From contig CAXAMN010003581.1 of NCBI GenBank assembly GCA_963970005.1, forward strand, positions 276,672 to 340,671: DNA of 64,000 nt, written 5' to 3'. The position numbers and the translations under genes were made by a program. A model generated the notes under the pieces. That model saw only the letters and a list, made by a program, of their open reading frames with translations. It made no database searches and was not told the DNA's origin. Positions 1 to 11,211 of this stretch are shown one piece after another. This stretch comes from Durusdinium trenchii (lineage: Eukaryota; Sar; Dinophyceae; Suessiales; Symbiodiniaceae). Positions within the stretch are counted from its first letter, which is position 1; every line of letters begins with the position of its first letter.

Positions 1-208
1 AGGTACTTTTGGAGGATGTTAGAGGCTTGACCCACATCCACTTACACTTTGGCTCTAGCTGTGTCAGATGTTTCAGAGTATATATATAATCCTCAGCCAA
101 GTTCAATGGATGGGCAGAAGCTTCGGATAGAAAAAGCCGGTTTAGCCATGGGAGTCTCCCGGTACCCCGGCAGTCCGTTCAGAGCATGTCTGGCAGCGTG
201 GTCGCCAG

Positions 209-264
209 GAGGAGAGGCGCCGCGACGACCGGCGCCGCGGCCGGGAGGACCGCTCTGAGGAGCG
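209..264 (+). CDS. Arg/Asp/Glu-rich short exon (candidate)
   Basis: This is a GC-rich open segment after an acceptor-like gtcgccag and before a clear donor gtgagt at 265. Read from 209 it encodes EERRRDDRRRGREDRSEE, a highly charged, probably disordered or helical peptide. The same RRRxDR peptide type recurs downstream at 3740, 3935, 10155 and 11145. Without splicing the frame ends at a TGA across the donor, which supports splicing. Function is unknown. An RS/RD-rich nuclear protein is possible but not shown. Confidence 0.4.
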
Positions 265-309
265 GTGAGTCACGTGAGGTGTCCGGGATCCAGACATCTC
301 AAGAGTCTC

Positions 310-415
310 AATTCGTGTCAACTATAAAACATATATAATATATATATATATATTTATACGGTACTATATGCGCTATATATATATATGTACACAGTATATA
401 TATATATATTTATTT
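310..415. repeat. AT microsatellite
   Basis: Interrupted (TA)n runs. It is one of about fifteen short TATATA tracts spaced every few kilobases, for example near 4100, 8360, 14560, 22875, 25470, 28505, 30265, 31160, 38770, 47140, 49850, 54045, 55085, 59985 and 63960. Confidence 0.9.
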
Positions 416-1880
416 TTAGGTCGTATACTGTATATTCAACATATTCTATGATATTCTAATTATGATTTACATCACACACTGTTTTAGAGACACTGTTGAG
501 ATGTCACACGGCTTCAATCTTCCGGAAGTTCAATTCCAGCGGAGTAAGTATTGAAGCAACATCCACCTTGACTGCGATCTGTGATCACAGCATAAATATC
601 GGCCAACAAATGAGTTCAGATCCTAACACCTATGCTTTGCTCCCTCTTCAGTCGCCCATGCTTGACCCTCACTGCAGTTCACTGAAGGAGACCAAGACCC
701 TCAAATACTTCAGGTCTAACTTGGCATTCCTGAGGTCCCTTTGAAGTAGGTGCAAGTATGGAGACGGCCTTGGCAGTTTGCAGCCGTGAATAGGGCTTCG
801 TTTCTTGGCGGGCCACTTATTGGCCTGAAAACATGGCGATCACGACCTTGTGGCTACCCACTTCTTGCACCATGTTCCCATATAGGCTTGGGTGGTACAA
901 CACTGCCGAGGCGGAACATTATCCATTGGACTTGCTAAGACTGCTAAGATGGACAGTGCAGCTGAGAAGGAGGTAAGGTGTCATGCATTGTGCAAATGAG
1001 GACGATAAATGCCAAAAACCGTTTGACAGACGATAATTCATAGCAGTTAACCTCGGTGAAACGAACACAGACAGACGTTGGATGCATACAGTCCCAATCA
1101 GGCCAGGCCCATTGACAGTTAGTCAGTCAGCAGGATGGGCAAATCAGATTCAATCCGGTGCCATCGTCTCCGGCCATTTCCTTGTGCCTCAGGGACTGCG
1201 CGCCTCAGTTTGTTCAGCAGCCATTCCCAAAATCGTCTTGAATCATTTGCCGGTTTTCTGCAGTTGATCAGCCTGTGGGCATGTTCTTGGATTCTTGGAG
1301 GATGTTCTTGGTGGGGGAGGTGAGGGACAATTTTCCCCAGTGACTCACTGTGAAGGTTGGCGACCAAAAAGCATGGAACCCGTCTCACCCTAAGCCGTTA
1401 AGGGCGGGCCGTTCGCCTCCACGCTGCGCTTTAAAACCCGCAGGAGAGGCGGGACCGGAAGGAGAGTGGCCGAAGAGATCGCAAGGAGCTGCGGATGAGC
1501 AGTGGTGCGAAACGGACCCAAGAGGGAGAAGTGAAGAATGAGCGTGGTGGCACCCTAAAAGGAGAGGATAAAAGCAGAACTTTGATATCGTTTCATGTGA
1601 TATGGTGATATGGATGGTATTGTAGTGTTGAGTGTTGTTCTGCAGGGTCAACAGGTGGCTGTCTACGTTCAAAAGCGTGCAAACACAAGAGGTAGGTCAA
1701 AATCGAAACACGTTGCAAGCAACAAAACTTGTCGGGTTTGGTTGAAATAGCTAATATTGCCCCTTCATGCTATTTCATGCTATATTGCTATGACAGGTGA
1801 CTGGTTTTGATCCACCATACTACCAATGATCCCGCCATCGGCACACTCCAACCCACATCAAAAAGATCAACATAGATCAA
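416..1880. other. No supportable gene
   Basis: Only short overlapping open frames in all phases, without convincing peptide composition or paired splice signals. Probably intron or intergenic sequence. Confidence 0.5.
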
Positions 1881-1988
1881 CCCAGACACTCCATGGGACT
1901 GCCATATATGCCGCCCCATTGACCCCTCATGGCCCACCCCTGGCCTGATCAGCAGTCCTATGGCAGTCCCAGACAGGTCGTGTCTGGG
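1881..1988. mobile_element. Small CCCAGACAC-family inverted-repeat element, copy 1
   Basis: A 108-bp segment that starts CCCAGACACTCCATGG and ends CGTGTCTGGG, so its ends are inverted repeats. A caa triplet flanks both sides, consistent with a 3-bp target duplication. It has no coding capacity. Related copies lie at 10934, 12521, 17044, 23817, 30320 (one end) and 56967. A non-autonomous MITE-like or introner-like element is the simplest reading. Confidence 0.7.
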
Positions 1989-2835
1989 CAACCTTCCAGT
2001 CCAAGGCTCGAACGGAAAGCCACCGAGCACCCCCTCCAGTGTTTGGCTCCCGAAGCGGTGCACGGTGCAGAGTCTCCGGAACGCTGTTCCTGCAGGACGA
2101 CCGCCGTGGCACCTCGCGCCGGCGACATGACCGCTCGGAGGATGGGTGGGCATGGGTGGGCCCGCACTCCAGGTGAACGTTCTCCTTGAACTGTTAAACC
2201 TGCCAAGAGAGGTTGAGAGACCTGAACTAGGACCCTGTAGCGGTACATATGGGATGGACGACAAAGGGCTGTTCAACCTGTTTTGGTCTCTTGAACATGT
2301 TGCTATTTTTAACATGTCCCTATATATGTATATACAAACCTCTAGTCACACCTAAGCGGGAAGGAGATGCTGTGAGACGGGTTGTGGAACCAGCATCACC
2401 AGCAGTTTCTGTCAGCTGGATGATAACTGATAGCCGTTCAGAACCCCGGATAGAGCCCGAGGTCGATGATGCAGGGTCCCGTGACTTTAGAATTCGAGAA
2501 TTGGGGTGTTTTATGATTTGATGTGCTTTTCTATGCTTTTCTTGTTCAATCCTGTTACTGTGGAATCAGTATAAGCTGCATGTTGGGGGTGGGGAGTAGC
2601 AAAAGGAGGAATACTGATTATAGTATGGTGCAGAAAATGGAAGAAATGCTCTCGAATAAAAGGGGTGTGTATTCTATTTGCACGGCTGCGGGTGTAAATA
2701 GAATATATGTATTGTTGAATACGTTTTTTACACATGTTTATTGCGTGTGTGCTGCAGTATGTTCTATTTGGAGCTGACGGGGATGAATTGGAAAAAGGTG
2801 TATTACGTAGTAAACTCAGCGACTCAGGATCTAAA
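1989..2835. other. No supportable gene
   Basis: Short frames only; nothing with paired splice signals or recognisable composition. Confidence 0.45.
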
Positions 2836-2972
2836 TGAAATCAAAAGGACATCAAAAGGAAGTCAAAAGGACATCCAAAGGGACCGAACGGATATCAAAA
2901 GGAACCAAAAGGAAATTGAAAGGAACCAAAAGGACATCAAAGCCATCAAAAGGAATCAAAACAAATTCAAAG
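2836..2972 (+). repeat. Degenerate (CAAAAGGA)n minisatellite
   Basis: About fifteen variants of an 8-9 bp unit close to tcaaaagga or ccaaaagga. Several frames stay open across it, giving Lys/Gln/Arg-rich peptides such as NQKEIERNQKDIK. These follow from the repeat itself. Coding use cannot be excluded because other exons here are also Lys/Glu-rich. Confidence 0.75.
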
Positions 2973-3116
2973 GATGCTGGACATTTGCTGGAAAGTGAGC
3001 ATCCACTCCTTTGTTCCTATTAATATCTATTACTTAATTTGTGATTTTTCACCAGATAGCTGCAAGCTATAGGGGTTCTTACTTCTCAATAGATGGGTTC
3101 CGGATTGCAGAAATTG

Positions 3117-3231
3117 GCTGCCGCTGCCGCCTTGTTTCCCAAGCTTGTCTCCCTTCATGATTTCGCTCTGGCTGCCGCTGCCGCCGTGTTTCCCAAGCTT
3201 GTCTTTGTTCCTGATTTCACTCTTGGCCGCC
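3117..3231 (+). repeat. Two-copy tandem repeat, 53-bp period
   Basis: The 16-bp block GGCTGCCGCTGCCGCC followed by tcccaagcttgtct occurs at 3117 and 3170. The tcccaagcttgtctcc part recurs near 3330. No function is seen. Confidence 0.7.
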
Positions 3232-3739
3232 TTGTTATTTTCTGGCCTGCCTTTGACGCGGATGTTGTTATAAAATGATTTAGGTCTTGTTTACCTTTTC
3301 CATCCTTTTCCCGGCCTTGAGTGGGATGTCTCCCAAGCTTGTCTCCCGCTTTTGCCATGGTGTCCAACTTCTCTTGAAGTGCTATCTGGGGTCTATGCCG
3401 GTATAATTTTGTCTTCTACCTGCAACAAGCTGAAATGATCTTCTATTTGGAACCTTCCAATTTATAGGAAAAATGATGTGTTCTTTTTACAAATTATCGT
3501 CTATTTTAGTGCACTATACTTTGCATCGATCTAATTACTTGACTTGCAAAAGACCTGATGCCGATTTCGGCAAAGGAACACGACTCATTTGAGCATTAAA
3601 GAAAACATAGGCCACGCCACGTGTTTTGCCACTTAGAACAAAGCTAAAAGAAGGGGTGTGGGTCCCTTCATTAAGACCAACGCACCAGTCACACTAAACC
3701 CCTTTGCCCCCCGGAACTCTTCCACGTCGACACCTCGAG

Positions 3740-3800
3740 GAGGACCGGCGGCGTGGAGGCTCCCGCCGGCGCCGTGACGATCGCTTCGAGGACCGGGAGA
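3740..3800 (+). CDS. Arg/Asp-rich short exon (candidate)
   Basis: After an AG acceptor (cacctcgag) the frame encodes EDRRRGGSRRRRDDRFEDRE, followed by donor gtgagt at 3801. The middle is nearly the same peptide as at 10155 (RGGSRRRREDRSEE). It is 135 bp upstream of another such exon at 3935. Function unknown. The border phase is ambiguous: a one-base-earlier donor would be needed for phase 0. Confidence 0.45.
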
Positions 3801-3934
3801 GTGAGTGAACCGCGGCAGCTGACCTTGTCCGAAGCATCACTTCGACGAGGTGAGCTTTTGGGGCCGGGAACCCCATGTCTCATGGCACCTCGCGACCAGG
3901 GAGTCTGTGGAACCCAACCCGCTGAAGCCTCCAG

Positions 3935-3992
3935 GACCGGCGCCACCGCGACGATCGAGGGCGGGGCCGACGAGACGACCGCTACGAGGCGC
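3935..3992 (+). CDS. Arg/Asp-rich short exon (candidate)
   Basis: Acceptor cctccag precedes a frame encoding DRRHRDDRGRGRRDDRYE. The 18 codons end exactly at a GC donor (TACGAG|GCGCGTG at 3989); a GT donor, gtgaga, lies at 3993. A phase-0 AG|G start with an AG|GC end would fit dinoflagellate-type GC-AG introns. It is the same peptide family as 209, 3740 and 10155. Confidence 0.45.
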
Positions 3993-4578
3993 GTGAGACG
4001 GAGACGGAGCACGGGAGGAAGAGGCAGTGGGGTGTGACTCACGGGGGTTTTGGAAGACAACCTGCCTCCAACAAGAACGGATCAAAATATAGTGTTATAA
4101 TATATATATACCATCAATTATCTCCTGGAGAGGGCGATGGAGAGAGAGATAATATTATCCAATATTAGGATGCGGCAACCTGGACTTCATGCAATCCAAC
4201 AAGATCGGGAGAGAGCATACAAACATTCAGCCAAAATTTCAAACAATCATTTTTGTCGCCTCGGCTTTCGGCTAATCTCATGGAGAGGGCGATGGATAGG
4301 GAGAGAGAGAGAGAGAGGGAGAGAAATGACAAAATGCATCCAAATTATGATGAAGCATGTAGGGAGCCAAAGAGGCGGAAGTTCTCCAACCATTGGCCTT
4401 TAGCACCTGTGGAATAGTTGAACAGTTACACTCACATTGACCCCATTGATGACCCCAATGTCAAGGGTCCTCTCATCGTGGTTTGACTCAACTTTGCTTT
4501 TCCTCTAGAAATATAAGGTAGCTCTTCCAGTCCCATTGGATGCTCTGACTCTGGTTTGTATCCCGTTTGCTTCGACAG

Positions 4579-4680
4579 GATCGCCGGGACAGAGATCGAA
4601 ACCAACGCAAGGACCGTCCCGAGCGAAGGGAACGGCGGATGCGCCGCCAAAATGGCGGACAAAGGCCAAGGACGAAGCCT
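4579..4680 (+). CDS. Arg/Asp-rich exon (candidate)
   Basis: A clear acceptor, cttcgacag, is followed by DRRDRDRNQRKDRPERRERR and a further basic stretch. The 3' end is not fixed: the frame stays open to a TGA near 4745, and a GC donor is possible near 4650. The peptide resembles the start of the exon at 10444 (DRRERKDS). Confidence 0.4.
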
Positions 4681-5225
4681 AGGAATAGGACCTTTTTTCA
4701 CTGCTTAAGGGTGCTTTTCTGGAAGGGAACATGTGACATCATGTGACATCATAACATGCTATGACACAGATCCCGCTGTGTATGATTAGTTGGAAGGAGT
4801 ACAAATCGTTTGTTGAGTACATAGATCTACTCTGCAAATGGTTGGATGATAAGGCCACCATCACGTCAGCAAATTCCGGCTATTGCCTGCTACTTGATAT
4901 AGGATCGAAAGAACATGTGTTGGTCTATTTGCTTGGCACAATTCGCTTTGGCTGGAAAGCGTGGCCAGTACAGCTTCGAAGGCCTATCTTGTGTGACGGA
5001 GCGATCATGAAGAAAGGTAGACATGTTCCACATATCCATGATCAGCATTCATCAACTAGATAAAAGACTAAGGGACGGGGGACCAAGCTTCAATGCCAGA
5101 CCACTCTCCCAGCAGCTCAAGTGCATCAGGTATGTGATCATATCGAGTTATACGTGTCCACCGGAGGCTGGAGCCTTCATTCACGCCCTGCGCTCGTGGA
5201 CGTACCCGACCGGTGCCGTTTTCCC

Positions 5226-5360
5226 ATGTCGGAACTCTTGGATGCCTTCGACGATGCGGGGGTGGACGTGGAGACGAAGCAGTTCCTGATTGAGGCCTTA
5301 CACCATGCGGAGGAGGCGCAATGGTCCGACGTGCTGGAGCCGTTTGTGAACTTGGGGAGT
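5226..5360 (+). CDS. Helical exon, unknown protein (candidate)
   Basis: The frame, open from at least 5121, gives an acidic, helix-prone peptide beginning MSELLDAFDDAGVDV and continuing KQFLIEALHHAEEAQW and VLEPFVN. Composition is strongly protein-like and competing frames are poor. I do not recognise the family. Exon ends are estimates and the ATG at 5226 may be internal. Confidence 0.45.
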
Positions 5361-5811
5361 GCTCAGCCAGGAGTTCCATGCTTGGGTGGTTGGAGAATGT
5401 TGGAGAAGTGGGGGTTCATTCCAAGCGTTCGGGTCTAAAGACCACCCCGGCAAGGAACTGTTGGATCAGGAGACTTTTGTCAGTTGCGTAGCTTGCCAAC
5501 CTGCTCTCTGAAGACTTCAACGAATCCTGGGCCTTACGACCCAGCCACAGGTCGTGAGACGCTGCCATTTTGATGTGGATGAAACCTTTTCCGTGGCCCT
5601 GCGGCCCTATGATGAGTTGGTCTCCGGTCCATGTTCCTTCTTGTATCTTCTTGTTTTATTCTATTCTTCTAAACCCCGACCCGGAGAGACATGGACCCCA
5701 AATTCCACCACCCTCAAGGAAAGCGGCAAATGTCGGACGGTCAATGAAGTGTTGGGAAATGTTTGGACATTTCAGGAAGGTTTCTGCCCCAACTCCATAT
5801 ATAGCTCAATG

Positions 5812-5991
5812 ACTCGACGTGACATCGAACGGGCTTGGACCGGCTCCGCATGGGCGAATGTGAGGAATGGCAGCTTGGAGGCCTGTTTGGCCGCTCTCAC
5901 CAAGCCACAAGTCTTGTTGAAGAGTGCCAAGGCGCTGGAGAAAGAGATGAAGCAAGCAGAGAAGTCGGAGACTTGGGATGGTTTCGCTTGA
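5812..5991 (+). CDS. Open frame with helical C-terminus (candidate)
   Basis: The last 60 codons of a 146-codon open frame that starts at 5554. The peptide includes MTRRDIERAWTGSAW, LEACLAALTKPQVLL and AKALEKEMKQAEKSE before TGA at 5989. The C-terminal part is amphipathic. The upstream half looks less protein-like. Family not recognised. Confidence 0.35.
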   Translation, partial: TRRDIERAWTGSAWANVRNGSLEACLAALTKPQVLLKSAKALEKEMKQAEKSETWDGFA

Positions 5992-6293
5992 AATGCAGTT
6001 TTTACAATTTTACGGGCCCCCACCCGCAGGCTTCATCATGTTCTATTCTTGCACTTGGCTTGGTGTTGGCTTGCCTGTTCTGAGACAAAGTCATGACTCC
6101 GGAAAGCTGGCTTGTTGTGAAGGATGACTTCCAATAGTGGTTTGTGCTCAATGAGTTTCGGAGTTTTCTCCGCTATGCTACACTCCTTTTTCCAAGGCTG
6201 TTTCCCGACTACTCACCATCCTCGTCCTCATCCTCATGATTGTCTTTTTAAACTAGGTTAGGTTCCCTACAGGGTTCATCCTTCCCACCAGCA

Positions 6294-6460
6294 GCTAAGG
6301 AGAAGATCTCCCCCATCGCTTTGGCGTTTTTGCAGCTCCTCCATCCAGTGCTGGGCGCCTCCGGGTTGCACACCGTGGCCCGCTGTGCCGCGGTGTGCCG
6401 CAACGCAAAGGAGGCCGTGCTGAAGGCCGACGTGTGGGACAGCCACGTGCTGCGGGCACG
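6294..6460 (+). CDS. Possible F-box exon
   Basis: After acceptor-like ccaccag the frame reads AKEKISPIALAFLQLLHPVL, then LHTVARCAAVCRNAKEAVL and ADVW. The spacing of LxxLLxxVL, L..VARCAAVCR and the Trp matches the F-box consensus (L..LL..IL..L....L.....VCR.W......W). F-box proteins bind Skp1 in SCF ubiquitin ligases. That role is inferred from family pattern only. The frame stays open to about 6605; a donor may lie at 6460 (CGCAG|GTGGTC). Confidence 0.45.
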
Positions 6461-6628
6461 CAGGTGGTCACTTGACACTGGCATTGGGAGCCGGGTGGCA
6501 GTGGTGCTGGCGACGGTGGTGAAGTTCGGGGACGTCTTTTGGATCACTGAAGATTCACTGAGAGGTGGTGTGTTCATTGCTTCTTCGATGGTTGCTCAGA
6601 CATGACCCATTGGGCTCATTGCGCTGAA

Positions 6629-6672
6629 ATCTTCCCTCGACATGGTGAGGATCTTCCCTCGACATGGTGAAA
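6629..6672 (+). repeat. Short direct duplication
   Basis: The block atcttccctcgacatggtga occurs twice back to back with a 3-bp spacer. Probably slippage. Confidence 0.7.
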
Positions 6673-7448
6673 TCTTGCAAAGCATAGCCATTGGACCAGA
6701 TTAGTAAAGTGGGTCCTGTTGATTGACAACATCTAGCAGCTAGCATAGCTAGCAAAACTAAAATCCATGGCCATTCATGGTCCAGTGGCATGAACCTGGT
6801 GACTATAGACCATGCCTGAGACCAGGGGTTTGTTGTGCAGAATTGGGCGAATCAAAGGTGGGCACTGCCACCAGTCCCGCAGCGGCTTCAGCCGAAGCAG
6901 CCCAACCCGGCGGGGTGGCGGCCATTTCTATCCACGTTGAGACCGCGGTGCGATGGGATCTACGTCGCTTGGAGTCCGCCATGAGGGATTTGCACCATTG
7001 TGGCAAACATGAGAGCAATAGAACATAATAGGAGATAATAGGAGATCATGGGAGAATCAAATTTATGAAACACTCACAAAGAGTGAGATCAAAAACAACA
7101 CCCGCCTGGTTTGAGGTCCAAACATGCCTGGTTGAGGTCACAAACAGGGAGTTCAAAGCTCGGTCACGAACTGAAGAAGCTGGTGCAAATCGAGGTGAGA
7201 CCTATAGAATACATAAGGCCTGAGCCAACAAGTGTTGCATTTTGTGTTGTTTTTTACACCCTAGATCTTCCTCGTTTGTTGCCGTCTATGATTCTTTATA
7301 TATTTACGGGGCCGGCGGGCAGGAGGAAACTCATGGTAGCTTATTTGCAAGCTTCCGCTCAAATCCTGCGCAAGCAACAAGGACGTGGACCCCTGCATGT
7401 CTTGCTTGACATGGATGGCCCCCCATCCCAACGGTTCTGCCAGCCGAG

Positions 7449-7559
7449 GTGGGCGAATGTGGCTTTCAGCGTTGGCTGCGCGTGGGACACCACAGCGACC
7501 TCCGGAAGAACAGCGCCCAGCTGGCCGCCTATGGCGGCCGAGGAGGACAGGCTGAATGG
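7449..7559 (+). CDS. 37-codon phase-0 exon (candidate)
   Basis: Starts after AG (cagccgag|GTG) and ends at a good donor (GAATGG|gtgagc). It is exactly 37 codons, so it can be skipped or joined without a frame change. The peptide includes FQRWLRVGHHSDLRKNSAQL and AAYGGRGGQAEW. It lies downstream of the possible F-box exon on the same strand and may belong to the same gene. Family not recognised. Confidence 0.45.
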
Positions 7560-8617
7560 GTGAGCTATCGGAGGCCAGGAGACCGGCGCCTTGTGGTTCG
7601 AACAGTCCTCAAAAGAGGTTTACCAAGATCGTAAGAGTAACAAACATTGACTGATTTCTGGCCGTTCACAGACTTACGAGGCATCAGGCGTGGTTCCATG
7701 TTTTTTAGAGTTTTTGGTGCACGTTCTGCAGCCAATCCTTCGCCAGGTACGTGCGGCTGATGCCTCCAGATGGGGAGGGCCGACAGTATCCCATCTGTTT
7801 TGCGCGCCAACTTCCAAAGACTTCACAAAGGGATGCCTAGTGCTGCTAGAAGACATGAAGCAATCCACATTTGCACCCCCATTGGAGGTTTTTGGACGTG
7901 ATTTCTTGATATTGGGGTCCCTGCAAGGTCCCACATAAAATGAGAACACATGAGAACCAAACGGGAGTCACTGGCAGCGATACAAGATCTTTTGAAGAAG
8001 ATGTGGCATCCCACGCGCCCAAGGTATGCCATGGTGCTTCAAGATCCTTGTCCAAGAGAAGCTGCAGAGCAAGTCTTGGTGGATGGGGTGGATTTCACCA
8101 CCCATTGCAACCCTGTGAAGTCAGAGGGACTTCCAGACACTCAGGCACCGAATCTGCGATTATTTATGCTGGTTCTTTTAATGTTAACGTTTTGGGAAAA
8201 CAAGGCAAAGCAGATGGTGTTTTTTGTATTAGAAGTTCTTTTGTTCGGAATTCGCTCGGGGTGTCGCTTTTTCAAGCATGTTTCGAATTATAAGTATGCA
8301 AATTATACAGCTGCTTCCAGAAAAACAACAGTGTTTCTTTTATGAAACGGCACTTTCGATATATATATATATATATTCTATGTGTTTGAGCCTTGCCTGT
8401 GGTGACAGAACACGTGTGACCCTCGCGAAACGGGTTTGGCAGCGGGTTTCGGAGTGCTGCTTGCTGAATGGAGGATCGAAACATTTAGAAACGACACATG
8501 TTCTCGAAACAGCAAATCTTCCAGGGAACTACCAGTACATGGGATATTGTGCCAAACACTGCGGTCCTTTCGATGTCTCAAACAGGAACGGTCCCGTGGC
8601 GGCCACCTCCCTCGCAG

Positions 8618-8704
8618 GTGGCTCATGTGTGTGATGCTGAACGGCTCCGAAAACGTTTGTGCGTGGGTCAGTACAGTTTGGACCTGGAGAACCGCCTCAT
8701 TCGC
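8618..8704 (+). CDS. 29-codon phase-0 exon (candidate)
   Basis: Acceptor ctcgcag and donor gtgagc enclose exactly 29 codons, VAHVCDAERLRKRLCVGQY then SLDLENRLIR. Both borders have consensus character and the peptide is protein-like. No family recognised. Confidence 0.5.
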
Positions 8705-10154
8705 GTGAGCTACACCGCCGTGGACGGCACCTATCGACTGTGCTTTTCACTGAAGCACTGGATCTTCTCAGACTGTCTCACTTGGGAAGCCCAGCTGAAC
8801 AAAATCGCCTCCCCACCGCCCAAGAATGAGACACGGAGATGTACATGAGCTAGTATGTACATGCTGAAGTGCAGGGATGTCAACCATTTCTCCCACTTAA
8901 CGTTTGACCCTTTGACCTACGCCCCATAACCCTTTTCAACTTCCAAGGACGATTGTGGCCCTTCCCGGAAACAGAACCGACCTTGGGTTAATGTTCGTTT
9001 TAGGACGTATTAGGTAGGTAAGTCATGGCAAGCCAAATTTCAATATATGGTAAAATTCAAGTTTGCCAGCAATCCAGATCTAATTAGATTTAACATTCTT
9101 TAACTCTATTATGCACAAAAAATCTACTGCAACAATAATATAGCGTATTTATTCAGGCTATTCTGCATGGTGTCCCTCAAGGTCCTTCTACTTATTGAGC
9201 ACGACAGGACTTTTGAGAGACCTACACAAGGGATTCAACATGTGTGCTTGGTGTTTTTGAATGACATGTTTGAACGCAGGCCGTTTTGGATGGTTGGATG
9301 TGGTGCCTTCTGCCAATCCGAGGAGCAATACGAGATGGAGAGTCAGACAGGAGAGGTGGTCCCATTTAATCTTGGGCGCCTTCCAGATTGGAAGGGCGGA
9401 GGTGACTTGTCATGAGCACCGAGTAGTTTTTGTTCTGCTTTGATTGTGTTGTTTGCCAATATCAGCGAATGCCCTTGGTTTCCGATGTATGTTGTGGGAA
9501 TGCCCTTTGCTTTGTTTTGTCCAGCTTGCAGGTCTGGAAGATGAGGGGAAAGATCATTTTCCTTCCATGAATTTTCGGCCGAAGACTTCTCTTGAGCATT
9601 TGGCCTAACTGACCGTCAGACTGCCGCAAGACTGTGCAGCGACCGACATGGTGGAAAAAGTGCAGGTGGTGGGCGGAGGCAAAGTTGAATCATGCTGTGG
9701 CTTGCTCAGCTGTCCCAAGCGTTGGTCGGAGTTCGATGGGCACACTTGGGTCGCTCCACGAAGCGACCGGGATTGGACCTGGACTGGTGAAAAACAACAC
9801 CACTCGAGACTCAAATCCCAAAGTGATTTACAGTATATATAATATTTATACAGTATACACACTGTATACTACTCGTACAGGACATTGGGAGTGGCAGTCT
9901 CGGTGGTGCTATGCAATTTTCAAGAACTCAGATCGATCTCTGAAATGCATCAACCTCGTGCATGTTCATAGATCGCGGGTGCCAGTCGTTCAAACTTGCC
10001 ACCATTCATTTTTTGACCTGGATCGTCTGGGTGTGCAGTTATTTTTTGTTCATGGAGGCAAGATGGAGTCTAGAGAGCTTTGACCCACCATGGAGTCGGG
10101 TGGCTCATGGTCCCCTTCGACTCAGGGTGGCTCCGTCGCCCTCCGCGTCGTCAG
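8705..10154. other. No firm gene; weak open frames
   Basis: Open frames at 9167-9415 and 9648-9842 (plus) have some protein-like stretches, for example VEKVQVVGGGKVESCCG. Competing frames are equally good, so I do not call exons. The rest is AT-richer, intron-like sequence. Confidence 0.4.
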
Positions 10155-10213
10155 GACGATCGAGGTCGTGGTGGCTCTCGACGCCGGCGCGAGGATCGCT
10201 CTGAGGAGAAGGC
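10155..10213 (+). CDS. Arg/Glu-rich short exon (candidate)
   Basis: Acceptor cgtcgtcag, then DDRGRGGSRRRREDRSEEK. This is 19 codons ending at a GC donor (GAGAAG|GCGTGAGG, 10212); a GT donor is at 10214. With the GC donor the exon is phase 0 and joins in frame to the exon at 10444, which also starts in phase 0. Closest internal relative is the exon at 3740. Confidence 0.5.
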
Positions 10214-10443
10214 GTGAGGAACGGGGAGTTCCTTCACACGGTTCAGGATGCCATCTGGTTTGTTTAGCAGGAACCAGGACGCTACTTGTGGCTCCTGGCC
10301 GAAAACTTCTGGCATCGCTACGCCCCGGGGCAAGGATGCCAAGCAGGGGCGCTCCTACACCAAACAGGGGAGTTTGAGCGCTTTGTCCGGACCCCACGTC
10401 ACCCAACCTCCCTGCTCACCCGAAGAACACGCACTCCTCGCAG

Positions 10444-10545
10444 GATCGTCGCGAGCGCAAGGACAGCGGGAGCCCCCCACGCAAGGACCGGGTCGATTTG
10501 GGCCGGCTGATTGAACTAGCCCGCTCCAGGGACGAGACCTCCTAA
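10444..10545 (+). CDS. Charged terminal exon with stop (candidate)
   Basis: Acceptor ctcgcag, then DRRERKDSGSPPRKDRVDLG and a helical tail (LIELARSRDETS) to a TAA at 10543-10545. The 34 codons are in phase 0 and fit directly after the 10155 exon when its GC donor is used. The SPPRK motif recurs in the exon at 12745. Unknown protein; likely a 3' terminal exon. Confidence 0.5.
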   Translation, partial: DRRERKDSGSPPRKDRVDLGRLIELARSRDETS

Positions 10546-10933
10546 GTCTGGAGTTGAGACGAAGTGTGAGAGTGCTGTGCTGGAAACAGATAGGAACTGG
10601 TTTCATGTGGTTTGACTGTTCATGACTTTTGCCATACTTTTCTTCCTGTTGAAGCCCAGATGCGCATACCAGAATACCAGGAGAAATACGAGAAATAGGT
10701 CAAGCACTTTAGGAGAACAGGATTGAACGGTGTTTGTCGGCCTACCCTCATTTGGAGAAAAATCCGGAATATTCATGCGAAACGATTTGAAATTACAGTG
10801 ACAGTTATAGTGACATTAACTCGTGATTGCTATATGGGTGTTGTGTATTTTAATTGGGGAGCCTCCAACCAAAGGGTTTTTGGTCTAGTTTCTTTCTTCC
10901 ATGGGCCATGGGGTCTTTGAGAGGCCCCCCTAT

Positions 10934-11026
10934 CCCAGACACGACTAATGGGACTGCCACATGCCGAGAAACGGCCAGGGGTGGACCTGGGGGTCAATGG
11001 GGCGGCAGTCCTATGGAGTGTCTGGG
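10934..11026. mobile_element. CCCAGACAC-family element, copy 2
   Basis: 93 bp with ends CCCAGACACGA and GAGTGTCTGGG. A tat triplet lies on both sides (3-bp target duplication). It contains the family's internal ggcggcagtcctatgg block. It sits between the exons at 10444 and 11145. Confidence 0.75.
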
Positions 11027-11144
11027 TATTTTAATACATACACTATATATTCCCGGTGATGGTCCACCTGTTCGAAGTCTATTTCATCTGCTGAGTCTTT
11101 TCTCAACTCCCAGCTGCGCAGCCAAGCGAAAAAATATCCACCAG

Positions 11145-11211
11145 GACCGGCGGCGCGAGGACCGGGAGGAGCACTTCGGTTCGGCCGTGGGCGTTGGAAG
11201 CTGTTTCGAAG
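11145..11211 (+). CDS. Arg/Glu-rich short exon (candidate)
   Basis: Acceptor atccaccag, then DRRREDREEHFGSAVGVGS and a donor-like gtgggc at 11212. The first nine residues belong to the recurrent RRRxDR peptide family. The 3' end is uncertain because a GA donor after the Glu-rich part is also possible. Confidence 0.4.

Noticed and set aside
1788..2315. 175-codon minus-strand open frame
   Set aside because: It runs through the TIR element at 1881-1988 and has Pro/Ser/Arg low-quality composition typical of GC-driven open frames.
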